From Emcibacter nanhaiensis (GTDB lineage: Bacteria > Pseudomonadota > Alphaproteobacteria > Sphingomonadales > Emcibacteraceae), in the NCBI RefSeq assembly GCF_006385175.1, contig NZ_VFIY01000014.1, positions 246,081 through 310,080 of the forward strand: DNA of 64,000 bases. The letters run 5' to 3'. Position 1 is the first letter of the stretch, and each line of letters begins with the position of its first letter. Both the position numbers and the translations under genes were made by a program. A model generated the notes under the pieces. The model was not told where the DNA came from and did no database searches. It saw only the letters and a program-made list of their open reading frames with translations. Of this stretch, positions 1 through 7,012 are shown in pieces.

Positions 1-371
1 GCCCTGAACACAGGTCCCTTGGGATCGGAATATTCCGCCGCCCCCATCTGGAACATACAACCGTTGAAATCTGCTGACCGAAACCATTCCTCATAGATCT
101 CGAGCCAGACCTGGAGCCGACCGGCCGGTTTTTTCTCCCAGCCCAGCGTTTTCTGGCGATATTGTTCGGCAAACCATTCCTCGCGCCGCTTTAGCACCGC
201 CACCACCAGATCGTCCTTGGACTTGAAATGATTGTACAAGGTCATCTTGGCGACACCTGCTTCCTTGAGGATGGTATCGATGCCGGTGGCGTGATAGCCG
301 TGCTCATTGAACAGCCTGAGCGCCGTTTCCACCAGATGCTCCTTGCGTGATGATGCCCGGGATGATGCCAT
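1..371 (-). CDS. TetR/AcrR family transcriptional regulator (C-terminus cut by window edge)
   Basis: The reverse strand from the ATG at 371 reads through an N-terminal helix-turn-helix typical of TetR regulators: a helix containing LVETALRLFNEHGYHATGID, then a recognition segment ending KMTLYNHFKSKDDLV (about residues 12-58). The ligand-binding part begins (EEWF...WLEIYEEWF...CMFQMGAAEYSDP) and runs off the window at base 1, so about 123 residues are visible and the C-terminal third is missing. The gene diverges from the HPP/GST genes starting at 545. The shared 173-bp gap holds repeated ACCTGTCTG words that are good operator candidates, so it probably represses itself and the neighbouring cluster. 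The inducing ligand cannot be told from the sequence; the GST neighbours suggest an electrophile or xenobiotic. Confidence 0.88.
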   Translation of the reverse strand, partial: MASSRASSRKEHLVETALRLFNEHGYHATGIDTILKEAGVAKMTLYNHFKSKDDLVVAVLKRREEWFAEQYRQKTLGWEKKPAGRLQVWLEIYEEWFRSADFNGCMFQMGAAEYSDPKGPVFR

Positions 372-388
372 GACGTAACCTTATACAA

Positions 389-397
389 ACCTGTCTG
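389..397. promoter_or_regulatory. candidate TetR operator half (ACCTGTCTG)
   Basis: The 9-base word ACCTGTCTG lies 18 bases upstream of the TetR start codon. The same word recurs at 482-490 and, minus its last base, at 513-520 in the same divergent gap. Binding by the adjacent TetR protein is inferred from the arrangement only. Confidence 0.4.
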
Positions 398-481
398 ATT
401 TCCTTTTAAAAATCATACTCTGTTTCCGAAAAACACGCAACATCACAGATTTGTGAAGAAATAATCGTTGAAAATATACTG

Positions 482-520
482 ACCTGTCTGTATTTAATTC
501 TAAAAGAGACAGACCTGTCT
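482..520. promoter_or_regulatory. candidate TetR operator region upstream of the HPP/GST cluster
   Basis: ACCTGTCTG at 482-490 is followed by an inverted repeat at 507-520, AGACAGACCTGTCT (arms AGACA and TGTCT around four bases). It sits 25 bases before the HPP start codon at 545. Dyad repeats of this size in a tetR-divergent gap are typical TetR operators, so this is probably where the regulator at 1-371 controls the GST cluster. The assignment is inferred. Confidence 0.5.
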
Positions 521-544
521 ATATATTTTCATGAGAACAATGCT

Positions 545-1039
545 ATGCACCTTCTAAAAACTGTACAACCAACCGCCGGACGGGACTACCGGCATATTTT
601 CTGGTCCTGGCTCGGCGGCGCCGTCGCTATCGGCCTGCTGGGCGCACTGACCGGCTATACCAATGTTCCCCTTTTGATGGCGCCGTTTGGCGCAAGCTGC
701 GTTCTTGTTTTCGGACTTCCCGAGAGCCCCCTGGCCCAACCCCGTAATGTCATCGGCGGCCATACCCTCACCGCCCTGACCGGATTTATCTTCCTTTATC
801 TGTTCGGGGATGGCTGGTGGGCTATTGGACTGGCTGTCGGCACGGCCATCGCCCTGATGCAATTGACCCGGACGACCCACCCCCCCGCCGGGGCAAACCC
901 GATCCTGGTGATGTTGTCCGCGCCGACAGCCTCTTTTCTTCTGTTCCCCGTACTCAGCGGCGCCCTGCTCGTCGTGTTCGTGGGAATACTTGTGAACAAC
1001 ATCTCAACTACACGCTCTTACCCCCTCAAGAAAGGATAA
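545..1039 (+). CDS. HPP family integral membrane protein
   Basis: This 164-residue protein has four hydrophobic segments (about residues 20-38, 44-58, 75-105 and 128-152) and the family signature THPPAGANP near residues 111-119, which gives HPP proteins their name. HPP proteins are small inner-membrane proteins; some cyanobacterial and plastid members take part in nitrite transport, but most have no known substrate. The gene starts 25 bases after an inverted repeat, diverges from tetR, and ends four bases before the first GST gene, so it probably leads an operon (HPP, GST, flavin-type protein, perhaps the second GST). A role in detoxification or small-solute permeation fits the neighbours but is inference. 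Confidence 0.8.
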   Translation: MHLLKTVQPTAGRDYRHIFWSWLGGAVAIGLLGALTGYTNVPLLMAPFGASCVLVFGLPESPLAQPRNVIGGHTLTALTGFIFLYLFGDGWWAIGLAVGTAIALMQLTRTTHPPAGANPILVMLSAPTASFLLFPVLSGALLVVFVGILVNNISTTRSYPLKKG

Positions 1040-1043
1040 TATC

Positions 1044-1649
1044 ATGTATAAACTTTATGACCTCTCCCTGTCCGGCCATTGCCATCGCGCGCGGCTGTTC
1101 CTGAACCTGCTCGGTCTCGACTATGAAGCCGTTCCTGTCGACCTGCTGTCCGGGGAGCATCTGCAGGAGGCGCATCTCAAACGCAATCCCTTCGGCAAGG
1201 TGCCGGTGCTGGACGATGACGGTTATCTGGTGCGGGAATCCAACGCCATCCTGGTCTATCTGGCGCTCAAACACAAAGCCCGGGACTGGTACCCCACCGA
1301 CGACGCCAAAGCCGCCGCTGAAATCCAGCAATGGCTCAATGTGGCCGCCAGTGAGCTGCTGCAGGGCCCGGCCAAGGCCTATGTGGCCCGGGTATTCGGC
1401 GGCGATGACAAAACCTATAATGAAGGCGTGGAATTGAGCCACAAGCTTTACGCCGTGCTCGACCCGTTGCTGGACGGCCGCGACTGGCTGGTCGGCGACC
1501 GCCCGACCATTGCCGATGTGGCCCTGTACAGCTATGTCTCCCGCGCACCGATCGCCGGGGTGGATATTTCCGGCTATGGCAACATCCAGCGCTGGCTCGC
1601 CAATGTGGAAGGGCTCGCGGGCTTTGTCGCCATGCCCGATCCGGCATAA
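1044..1649 (+). CDS. glutathione S-transferase family protein (first of two paralogues)
   Basis: The protein (201 residues) has the two-domain GST layout. The N-terminal thioredoxin-like half contains SGHCHRARLFL and the cis-proline/glutathione-binding segment NPFGKVPVLDDDG followed by RESNAILVYLA (about residues 48-78). The C-terminal helical half ends with GDRPTIADVALYSYV (about residues 152-166), the usual N-capping motif. GSTs conjugate glutathione to electrophiles or reduce peroxides in the cytoplasm; the substrate here is unknown. A close paralogue lies at 2632-3243, with identical stretches such as RESNAILVYLALKH. The gene is four bases after the HPP gene, so the two are probably cotranscribed under the TetR regulator. 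Confidence 0.9.
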   Translation: MYKLYDLSLSGHCHRARLFLNLLGLDYEAVPVDLLSGEHLQEAHLKRNPFGKVPVLDDDGYLVRESNAILVYLALKHKARDWYPTDDAKAAAEIQQWLNVAASELLQGPAKAYVARVFGGDDKTYNEGVELSHKLYAVLDPLLDGRDWLVGDRPTIADVALYSYVSRAPIAGVDISGYGNIQRWLANVEGLAGFVAMPDPA

Positions 1650-1653
1650 GGCC

Positions 1654-2553
1654 ATGGACGATATCAGCAATCACATGACAGAGCTCTCCCCCTTTCACAA
1701 GGGGGAGCAGCGCCTGCAGGACCGCGCCGGGCGACGCGAACTGGCGGAAAATATCGGCCGCAAGTTCATCCGGCCGTACCTTACCGAAGAGCAGCAGGAC
1801 TTCTTCCGGTACCTGCAGTATCTGTTCCTGTCGGCGAGGGACCGGGACGGCTGGCCGCGGCCGCTGTTTCTGCAGGATGACCTGCCGCTTATAACGGTGC
1901 CGGATGATCAGCACCTGATCCTGCATGGCCCGTCCGGCGATCTCAGGGACGGACAGCAGCTCGGCGTGCTCGGGCTGGATCTCAGCACCCGGCGGCGCAA
2001 TCGGGTCAACGGACGGGTGATTGCCCGGGAGGACGGGTTCACGATCCTGCGGGTCGATCAGGCGTTCGGCAACTGCCCACAATATATTGACCTCGAAACC
2101 GTCAACGATATTCCTGCTTCCGGACCGGAGGCACCCCTCCCGCACCTCACCTCGGAACTGCAAATGATTATCCGCAGCAGCCGGCGCTTTTTCATTGCCA
2201 GCGGTTATGACGCCCATCTGAATGACGCATTCAGCGGCATGGATATCTCGCACCGCGGCGGCGCGCCCGGCTTTGTCCAGCTGCCCGCGCCGGACCGGCT
2301 GCTGTTCCCGGATTATGCCGGCAATAATTTCTTCAACACCCTCGGCAATATCCTGATGGATGGCCGGGCCGGCCTGATGTTTGTGGATTTCCGCACCGGC
2401 ACGCAACTGCGCCTGCTGGGCAAGGCCCGGGTGATTTTTGAAAATTTTGATAAAAGCGGGTGGATCGCTCAACCCGATGCGCCGGAAGCGAAGCGGCTGG
2501 TGGAGTTGAAGGTCGAAAAAATTCTTTTCGCCCCCGGCAAGATACCATCTTGA
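1654..2553 (+). CDS. pyridoxamine 5'-phosphate oxidase-fold (flavin-type) protein
   Basis: The open frame extends upstream, but the ATG at 1654, four bases after the GST stop codon, fits the operon spacing and gives 299 residues beginning MDDISNHMTELSPFHKGEQ. The second half has the split-barrel FMN-binding features of this superfamily: FFIASGYDAHLNDAFSGMDI, then RGGAPGFVQL and, further on, FPDYAGNNFFNTLGNILMDG with GLMFVDFRTGTQLRLLGKA. This matches the family often annotated as flavin-nucleotide-binding or PPOX-class proteins acting in oxidoreduction of small molecules. The N-terminal third shows no motif I recognise. Lying between two GST genes, it is probably part of the same TetR-controlled stress or detoxification unit. 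The substrate is unknown. Confidence 0.75.
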   Translation: MDDISNHMTELSPFHKGEQRLQDRAGRRELAENIGRKFIRPYLTEEQQDFFRYLQYLFLSARDRDGWPRPLFLQDDLPLITVPDDQHLILHGPSGDLRDGQQLGVLGLDLSTRRRNRVNGRVIAREDGFTILRVDQAFGNCPQYIDLETVNDIPASGPEAPLPHLTSELQMIIRSSRRFFIASGYDAHLNDAFSGMDISHRGGAPGFVQLPAPDRLLFPDYAGNNFFNTLGNILMDGRAGLMFVDFRTGTQLRLLGKARVIFENFDKSGWIAQPDAPEAKRLVELKVEKILFAPGKIPS

Positions 2554-2631
2554 TTTGGCGTTGATTTAAACCATCTGTATATTAGAAATACAAAATATAC
2601 ATAGTGAACATCAGGGCATCTGGAGAGACAG

Positions 2632-3243
2632 ATGTATAAACTCTATGAAATGGCCTATTCCGGGCACAGCCACCGGGTGCGGCTGTTCCTATCGCTGCTG
2701 GGTCTGGACTATGAAAGCCGGCCGGTAAGCCTGCGCGACGGCGAGCATCTGACCGAGGACTATAAAAAGATCAATCCCTTCGGCAAAATTCCGGTGCTCG
2801 ACGATGACGGGCTTCTGATCCGGGAATCCAACGCCATCCTGGTTTACCTGGCGCTCAAACACGGCGCAAAAGACTGGTATCCGGTCGATGACCCGGCCCG
2901 GGCCGCCGAAGTGCAGATGTGGCTCAATGTGGCCGCCAATGATGTGCTGCAGGGCCCGGCCAGGGCTTGGATCGCCACCATGTTCATACCCGATGAAAAT
3001 GCTGTGCGGGAAGGCCTGGAAGCAAGCCGCAAACTGCTCGGGATCATGGACCGGCATCTGGAAGGCCGGGACTGGCTCGCAGGCAATGGGCCGACCATCG
3101 CCGATGTGGCCAATTATTCCCATATTTCCAAGGGACCGCGGATCGGCTTCGAGCTCGAGGACTGGCCCAATGTGCTGCGCTGGCAGCGGAATATCGAAGC
3201 CCTGCCCGGCTTCATCGCCATGCCGACGCCGGAAAACTATTAG
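2632..3243 (+). CDS. glutathione S-transferase family protein (second paralogue)
   Basis: This 203-residue protein is a clear paralogue of the GST at 1044-1649, with the same order of motifs: MYKLYEMAYSGHSHRVRLFL, NPFGKIPVLDDDG, RESNAILVYLALKH, LNVAANDVLQGPA and GPTIADVANYSHIS. The central helical domain differs more (around TMFIPDENAVREGLEAS), so the two copies probably accept different electrophiles. A 78-bp gap with an AT-rich stretch precedes it, so it may have its own promoter, although it keeps the direction of the cluster. A purine-rich GGAGAG just before the ATG serves as ribosome binding site. Cytoplasmic glutathione conjugation is known for the family; the substrate is not evident. 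Confidence 0.9.
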   Translation: MYKLYEMAYSGHSHRVRLFLSLLGLDYESRPVSLRDGEHLTEDYKKINPFGKIPVLDDDGLLIRESNAILVYLALKHGAKDWYPVDDPARAAEVQMWLNVAANDVLQGPARAWIATMFIPDENAVREGLEASRKLLGIMDRHLEGRDWLAGNGPTIADVANYSHISKGPRIGFELEDWPNVLRWQRNIEALPGFIAMPTPENY

Positions 3244-3292
3244 CTTACTCTGGTAGTGTATTTTGAAAGTTTCCGGGATTACTTCTACCTAA

Positions 3293-3823
3293 TCAAGGAG
3301 TTGCTTCATCCTCCAACTTTTGCAAAAGCATTTCATACATCTTACGCGCATCGTCATGTCCTCGCTCGGCGGCATCCTTAAACCAACGCCGCGCGACACG
3401 ATAACTCTGCTTTTTTCCTCTTCCTTCCATGAACATCAATCCTAACCGGTACTGAGCCTCTGCATGCCCTTTGTCCAGAGGCAGTTTAAGAAATTGGTTT
3501 GTAAGATAGTAGTCATATTCCATACCATTCGCCCGGTCCCCCGCCTTGAAGTAATACTTCATCGCCTTTTTGTAATTAATGGGAACACCTATCCCCAATT
3601 CGTAGGCTAGCCCCGTTCGATACATTGCTTCTTCGTCGTCATGCTCAGCTCGACATTTATAATATTTAAACAGCTGCTCCTGTCCCTCTACCTCACCAAG
3701 TCGGGGCGAGCCAACCATACTCCGCAAAGATATCGGAAGATCAGAAGCACAATACTCCCATTTATGAGTACAAGACGTAAGCAGTAGCGGTGCGATCAGT
3801 ATCAGTAAATTCAGCTTTTTCAT
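3293..3823 (-). CDS. Sel1-repeat lipoprotein
   Basis: The N-terminus has a short basic start, a hydrophobic stretch and the lipobox LLTSC at about residues 14-18, so the mature protein is probably lipid-anchored in the envelope. The rest holds Sel1-like repeats of about 36 residues: YRTGLAYELGIGVPINYKKA, then AQYRLGLMFMEGRGKKQSYR followed by VARRWFKDAAERGHDDA. These form helical solenoids that act as adaptors. It ends with a charged tail. The DNA is visibly more AT-rich than the surrounding genes, which hints at later acquisition. It is transcribed alone on this strand apart from the DUF1491 gene behind it. No partner can be named. Confidence 0.8.
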   Translation of the reverse strand: MKKLNLLILIAPLLLTSCTHKWEYCASDLPISLRSMVGSPRLGEVEGQEQLFKYYKCRAEHDDEEAMYRTGLAYELGIGVPINYKKAMKYYFKAGDRANGMEYDYYLTNQFLKLPLDKGHAEAQYRLGLMFMEGRGKKQSYRVARRWFKDAAERGHDDARKMYEMLLQKLEDEATP

Positions 3824-3842
3824 TATTCCCCCCTTGCCGCTG

Positions 3843-4172
3843 TCAGCTTTGCGGCCGGTACGTCCCCTTCGGATCCTCGACCTCGATCACCCACAGGTCC
3901 TCGTCATAGTCGCGCTGGCGGGCGATATAGCTGTCGGCCTTGTCTTCCGGGATCGGCTCCTCGCCGAGCGGGCAGCGCCAGACCATCACCCCGTCCAGGT
4001 CCCGGCCCTGGGTGTAAAGCACACAGCCGGGGCCAAGCAGGTTCTGCTTGATCAGCACCTGCCCGCGGTCGGCATCGCCCTTGTGCAGCACCATGGCGGT
4101 GATCAGCTCCACCTCGAGCCGGCGGATCTCCGCCCCGACCCAGATCGACGTTTTCAGTCTTTCTTCAAACAT
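3843..4172 (-). CDS. DUF1491 family protein
   Basis: A small soluble protein of 109 residues whose pattern (LKTSIWVGAEIRRLEVELIT, VLHKGDADRGQVLIKQ, then DYDEDLWVIEVED near the C-terminus) matches the DUF1491 family, which is essentially confined to alphaproteobacteria and has no known function. Length is normal for the family. The start ATG at 4172 faces the LuxR-type regulator beginning at 4239, leaving a 66-bp divergent gap. The stop is 19 bases beyond the start of the Sel1 lipoprotein gene lying downstream on the same strand, so the two may share a transcript. No catalytic residues are evident. Confidence 0.8.
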   Translation of the reverse strand: MFEERLKTSIWVGAEIRRLEVELITAMVLHKGDADRGQVLIKQNLLGPGCVLYTQGRDLDGVMVWRCPLGEEPIPEDKADSYIARQRDYDEDLWVIEVEDPKGTYRPQS

Positions 4173-4238
4173 AGATTACTCATGGACATTTTGTTTCCGG
4201 CCACTATAAACTCGGGGATCATCGGGAGGAACAAAAAA

Positions 4239-5075
4239 GTGTCGACAAGCGGGACAGACCAGTGGCTGGCGAAACTGACCAGCTGTATCTGCAAACTGGG
4301 CCGGGCCGGGTTCGAGGAAACCCTGTTCGAGCTGGTCAACCTCGCCGTGACCGTCGACCATTGCACTGTGTTCATCAACAGCCCCGACGGCCACACCGAG
4401 CATCTGTTCACCCAGAGCCGGCTTGATGAAGAGACCTGCAACCGCCTGGCCCGCGCCTATGTGTCCGGCTTCTCAGCCCGGGACCCGCAACTGGCGCCGG
4501 TTGCCGAAGACGGCGTCCCGCCGGAGGGCGACCAACTGACGGTACTGGGCCAGGCCGACACATCGGGTTATCCGGAGGACTACCGCCAGCAGTTTTTCGA
4601 GAAGACCGGCCTCATTGACAAGGTCTCGAGCCTGCTGCAGACCAGCGCCTTCAATATTTACTGCAGCTTTTACCGGCTGGAACAATCCGGGCCCTTCTCG
4701 GAACAGGATTTCAGGGAGCTGTCCCGGCTCTTGCCGCTGCTCACCAACCTGATTTTCAAACATTCGCGCCTGACCCAGTTCCGCGACAAGCCGGCCGACC
4801 CGATCGTCACCAGCGTGCCGCTCGGCCGCTCGCCGGACCTGATGAAACGGCTGCTCGAGGAGCAGAGCGACGTGTTCGGCCAGCTCACCGAGCGGGAGCG
4901 CGAAGTCTGCGTGCGCATCATCCAGGGCTATACCTCGGAAGCCATCGCCCTCGACCTGGAAGTGGCCATTTCCACGGTCCATACCTACCGCAAACGGGCC
5001 TATGCCAAACTCGGCATCTCCAGCCAGAACGAGCTGTTCAGCCTGATCCTGGAACGGATGCCGCTGGTGAGCTGA
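4239..5075 (+). CDS. LuxR family transcriptional regulator
   Basis: I place the start at the GTG at 4239 because GGGAGG at 4224-4229 lies at proper spacing before it; an ATG at 4182 in the same frame lacks a ribosome binding site. The 278-residue product ends in a LuxR/FixJ-type helix-turn-helix, from LTEREREVCVRIIQGYTSEA through STVHTYRKRAYAKLGISSQN to LFSLILERMP (about residues 215-275). The N-terminal 200 residues (VTVDHCTVFINSPDG and FFEKTGLIDKVSSLL) look like a sensory domain but match no acyl-homoserine-lactone-binding signature that I can see. No luxI-type gene is nearby. It probably controls itself or the divergent DUF1491 gene; the signal is unknown. Confidence 0.85.
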   Translation: MSTSGTDQWLAKLTSCICKLGRAGFEETLFELVNLAVTVDHCTVFINSPDGHTEHLFTQSRLDEETCNRLARAYVSGFSARDPQLAPVAEDGVPPEGDQLTVLGQADTSGYPEDYRQQFFEKTGLIDKVSSLLQTSAFNIYCSFYRLEQSGPFSEQDFRELSRLLPLLTNLIFKHSRLTQFRDKPADPIVTSVPLGRSPDLMKRLLEEQSDVFGQLTEREREVCVRIIQGYTSEAIALDLEVAISTVHTYRKRAYAKLGISSQNELFSLILERMPLVS

Positions 5076-5089
5076 CAGTAGCCGTCAGG

Positions 5090-5788
5090 TCAGATTTTTT
5101 CCTTGTCCGCCCGCATGGCCAGAAAGGCGGCGCCGAATGTCGTGAAGCGGCCAAGCCCGGGATCAAGTCCCTTGAGCAGGCGCGCGACCGGCATCCATCT
5201 GGGATAATAGATGGCGCCGCGAACCTCGATCACCCGGAGGCCGGCGTTTTCCGCCAGTCGCCGAAGTTCCGGTGCAGTGCGGAAGCGGGCCCGGCGCCAG
5301 AGCCTGGAGCCGAACCAGGCCCGGATCCGGCGCTGCACCGCCCAGGAACTCCATTTACCAAGCTCACCAATCACCAGGCAACCGCCGGGTTTCAAGACCC
5401 GGGCGATCTCAGCGAAGACCGGCCCCGGATCGGTGACGAAACACAGGATGGTCTTGGCAAGAACGATATCGAATTTCTGATCTTCAAACGGCAACTCCTC
5501 GGCACTGGCGACGTAAAAGCAGGCATCGGACTGTTCGCGCCCCGCCTGCGCGGTAGCGGCGGCAATCATGTCTTCGGCCATATCCACCCCGATCACCCGT
5601 CCCCCGCGCCGGGCCAGCCCGATGGCCGTGGTGCCATCACCGCAGCCGACATCGAGGATATCCCGCCCTTCGGGAGCCCCCATCATGTCTTCGAGCACCC
5701 GGTCCTCGAGCGCCTCGGTAAGTTGACCAATCTCTGACGCGCGCCAGGCGGCATAGATATCAGGATCAAGGTCCAGTTTTTCTTTCAT
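5090..5788 (-). CDS. class I SAM-dependent methyltransferase
   Basis: The 232-residue protein contains the SAM-binding motif I ILDVGCGDGTTAIGLA (about residues 39-54), the acidic motif II residue in VIGVDMAEDMI, motif III around AEELPFEDQKFDIVLAKTIL and the post-motif segment RVLKPGGCLVIGELGKW. That is the UbiE/COQ5-like (Methyltransf_11/25) layout for small-molecule methylation. It converges with the LuxR gene, 14 bases apart. The substrate cannot be determined; its C-terminal region with GAIYYPRWMPVARLLKGLDP is typical of poorly characterised members annotated only as class I methyltransferases. Confidence 0.88.
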   Translation of the reverse strand: MKEKLDLDPDIYAAWRASEIGQLTEALEDRVLEDMMGAPEGRDILDVGCGDGTTAIGLARRGGRVIGVDMAEDMIAAATAQAGREQSDACFYVASAEELPFEDQKFDIVLAKTILCFVTDPGPVFAEIARVLKPGGCLVIGELGKWSSWAVQRRIRAWFGSRLWRRARFRTAPELRRLAENAGLRVIEVRGAIYYPRWMPVARLLKGLDPGLGRFTTFGAAFLAMRADKEKI

Positions 5789-5959
5789 CGGCTATATTCC
5801 TCAGACCATAGGCCCAGAGTAGCACGGACTCCGGTTCGCGCAAACGCAGCTATGCAGCAAACACATAGGGGGTAATCACTCTTTAGAACCGCGCCGCCCT
5901 TTTCATTTCCGCCCGGTCGTTCTATATCTTGAACAAGATGACTTTTCCGAGGGACCTCC

Positions 5960-7003
5960 ATGACCAGACCCAGACGCCCGCAGATGACTTACCCTTTTTC
6001 CCACGAGCCGGAACTCGGCCGGCCGGACAAAGTGGCCGAAGGGGTCTATCGCTGCCGCATTCCGCTGGAGTTTGGCCCGCCCTATATCAACAGCTGGCTG
6101 CTTGAGGAGGATGACGGCTGGACCGTGATCGACACCGGCATGGGCACTAAAATCTCCTCGGACGCCTGGCGCGGTGTCTTCAAAGACTTCTTCGGCGACA
6201 GGCCGGTGATCCGGGTCATCGTCACCCACATGCATCCGGATCATATCGGCCTTGCCGGCTGGATCTGCCGCAAATGGAACATTCCGCTGCATATGTCCCA
6301 GGTGGAGTATCTCACCGCCCGGACCCTGGTCGCCGACACCCATCACGACGTGCCGGATGAGGCCATGCGTTTTATCCGCGCTGCTGCCTATACCGACGAA
6401 CAGGTCGACAGTTACCGGGCCATCTTCGGCAAGTTCGGCAGCTTCATCCGCAGCCTGCCCCAGGCCTACAGCCGGCTCCGGCACGGCGACCGGCTGACCA
6501 TCGGCGGCGTGGAGTGGATCGTGGTGATCGGGCGCGGCCATTCGCCGGAGCATGTCTGCCTGCATTGCCCGGACAAGAACCTGTTTATCGCCGGCGACCA
6601 GCTGCTGCCGGAAATTTCCTCCAACATCAGCGTCTGGCCGTATGAACCGGACGCCAATCCTCTTGACGACTGGCTGGTGTCCTGTGCCCGGCTCAAAGAC
6701 TATCTGCCGGAGGAAGTGCTGGTGCTGCCGGCCCACGGCAACCCCTTCACCGGAGCGAAAGAGCGCCTGGCCTACCTGATTGCCGACCATGAGGATAACC
6801 TGGCGAACCTGCGGGAGCTGTGCAGAACCCCCGTCCGGGTGCCGGACTGTTTCGCCACCCTGTTCAAGAAGGAAATTCCCGACGACAAGCTGAACATGGC
6901 GGCGGGCGAGACCATCGCCCACCTTAATTATCTGATCCATGACGGCAGCGTCATCCGGGAAACCGACGGGAACGGCGTGCACCTCTATCGCCGGGCGGAC
7001 TAA
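5960..7003 (+). CDS. MBL-fold metallo-hydrolase (GloB/RNase Z-like superfamily)
   Basis: The 347-residue protein has the metallo-beta-lactamase metal site THMHPDHIGLAGW (about residues 93-105), a downstream histidine in GRGHSPEHVCLHC, the aspartate in LFIAGDQLLPEIS and a final histidine in VLPAHGNPFTG, together the ligands of a dinuclear zinc centre. A C-terminal helical domain (about residues 270-347) resembles the winged-helix extension found in many MBL hydrolases acting on thioesters or lactones. GAGGGA lies 9 bases before the ATG. It is transcribed away from the methyltransferase and converges with the CobN-like gene, whose stop is 9 bases away. The substrate is not evident. Confidence 0.88.
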   Translation: MTRPRRPQMTYPFSHEPELGRPDKVAEGVYRCRIPLEFGPPYINSWLLEEDDGWTVIDTGMGTKISSDAWRGVFKDFFGDRPVIRVIVTHMHPDHIGLAGWICRKWNIPLHMSQVEYLTARTLVADTHHDVPDEAMRFIRAAAYTDEQVDSYRAIFGKFGSFIRSLPQAYSRLRHGDRLTIGGVEWIVVIGRGHSPEHVCLHCPDKNLFIAGDQLLPEISSNISVWPYEPDANPLDDWLVSCARLKDYLPEEVLVLPAHGNPFTGAKERLAYLIADHEDNLANLRELCRTPVRVPDCFATLFKKEIPDDKLNMAAGETIAHLNYLIHDGSVIRETDGNGVHLYRRAD

Positions 7004-7012
7004 CGGTCCGTC

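Noticed and set aside
4182..4238. Upstream ATG (4182) as start of the LuxR-type regulator
   Set aside because: No ribosome binding site precedes it, whereas GGGAGG precedes the GTG at 4239.
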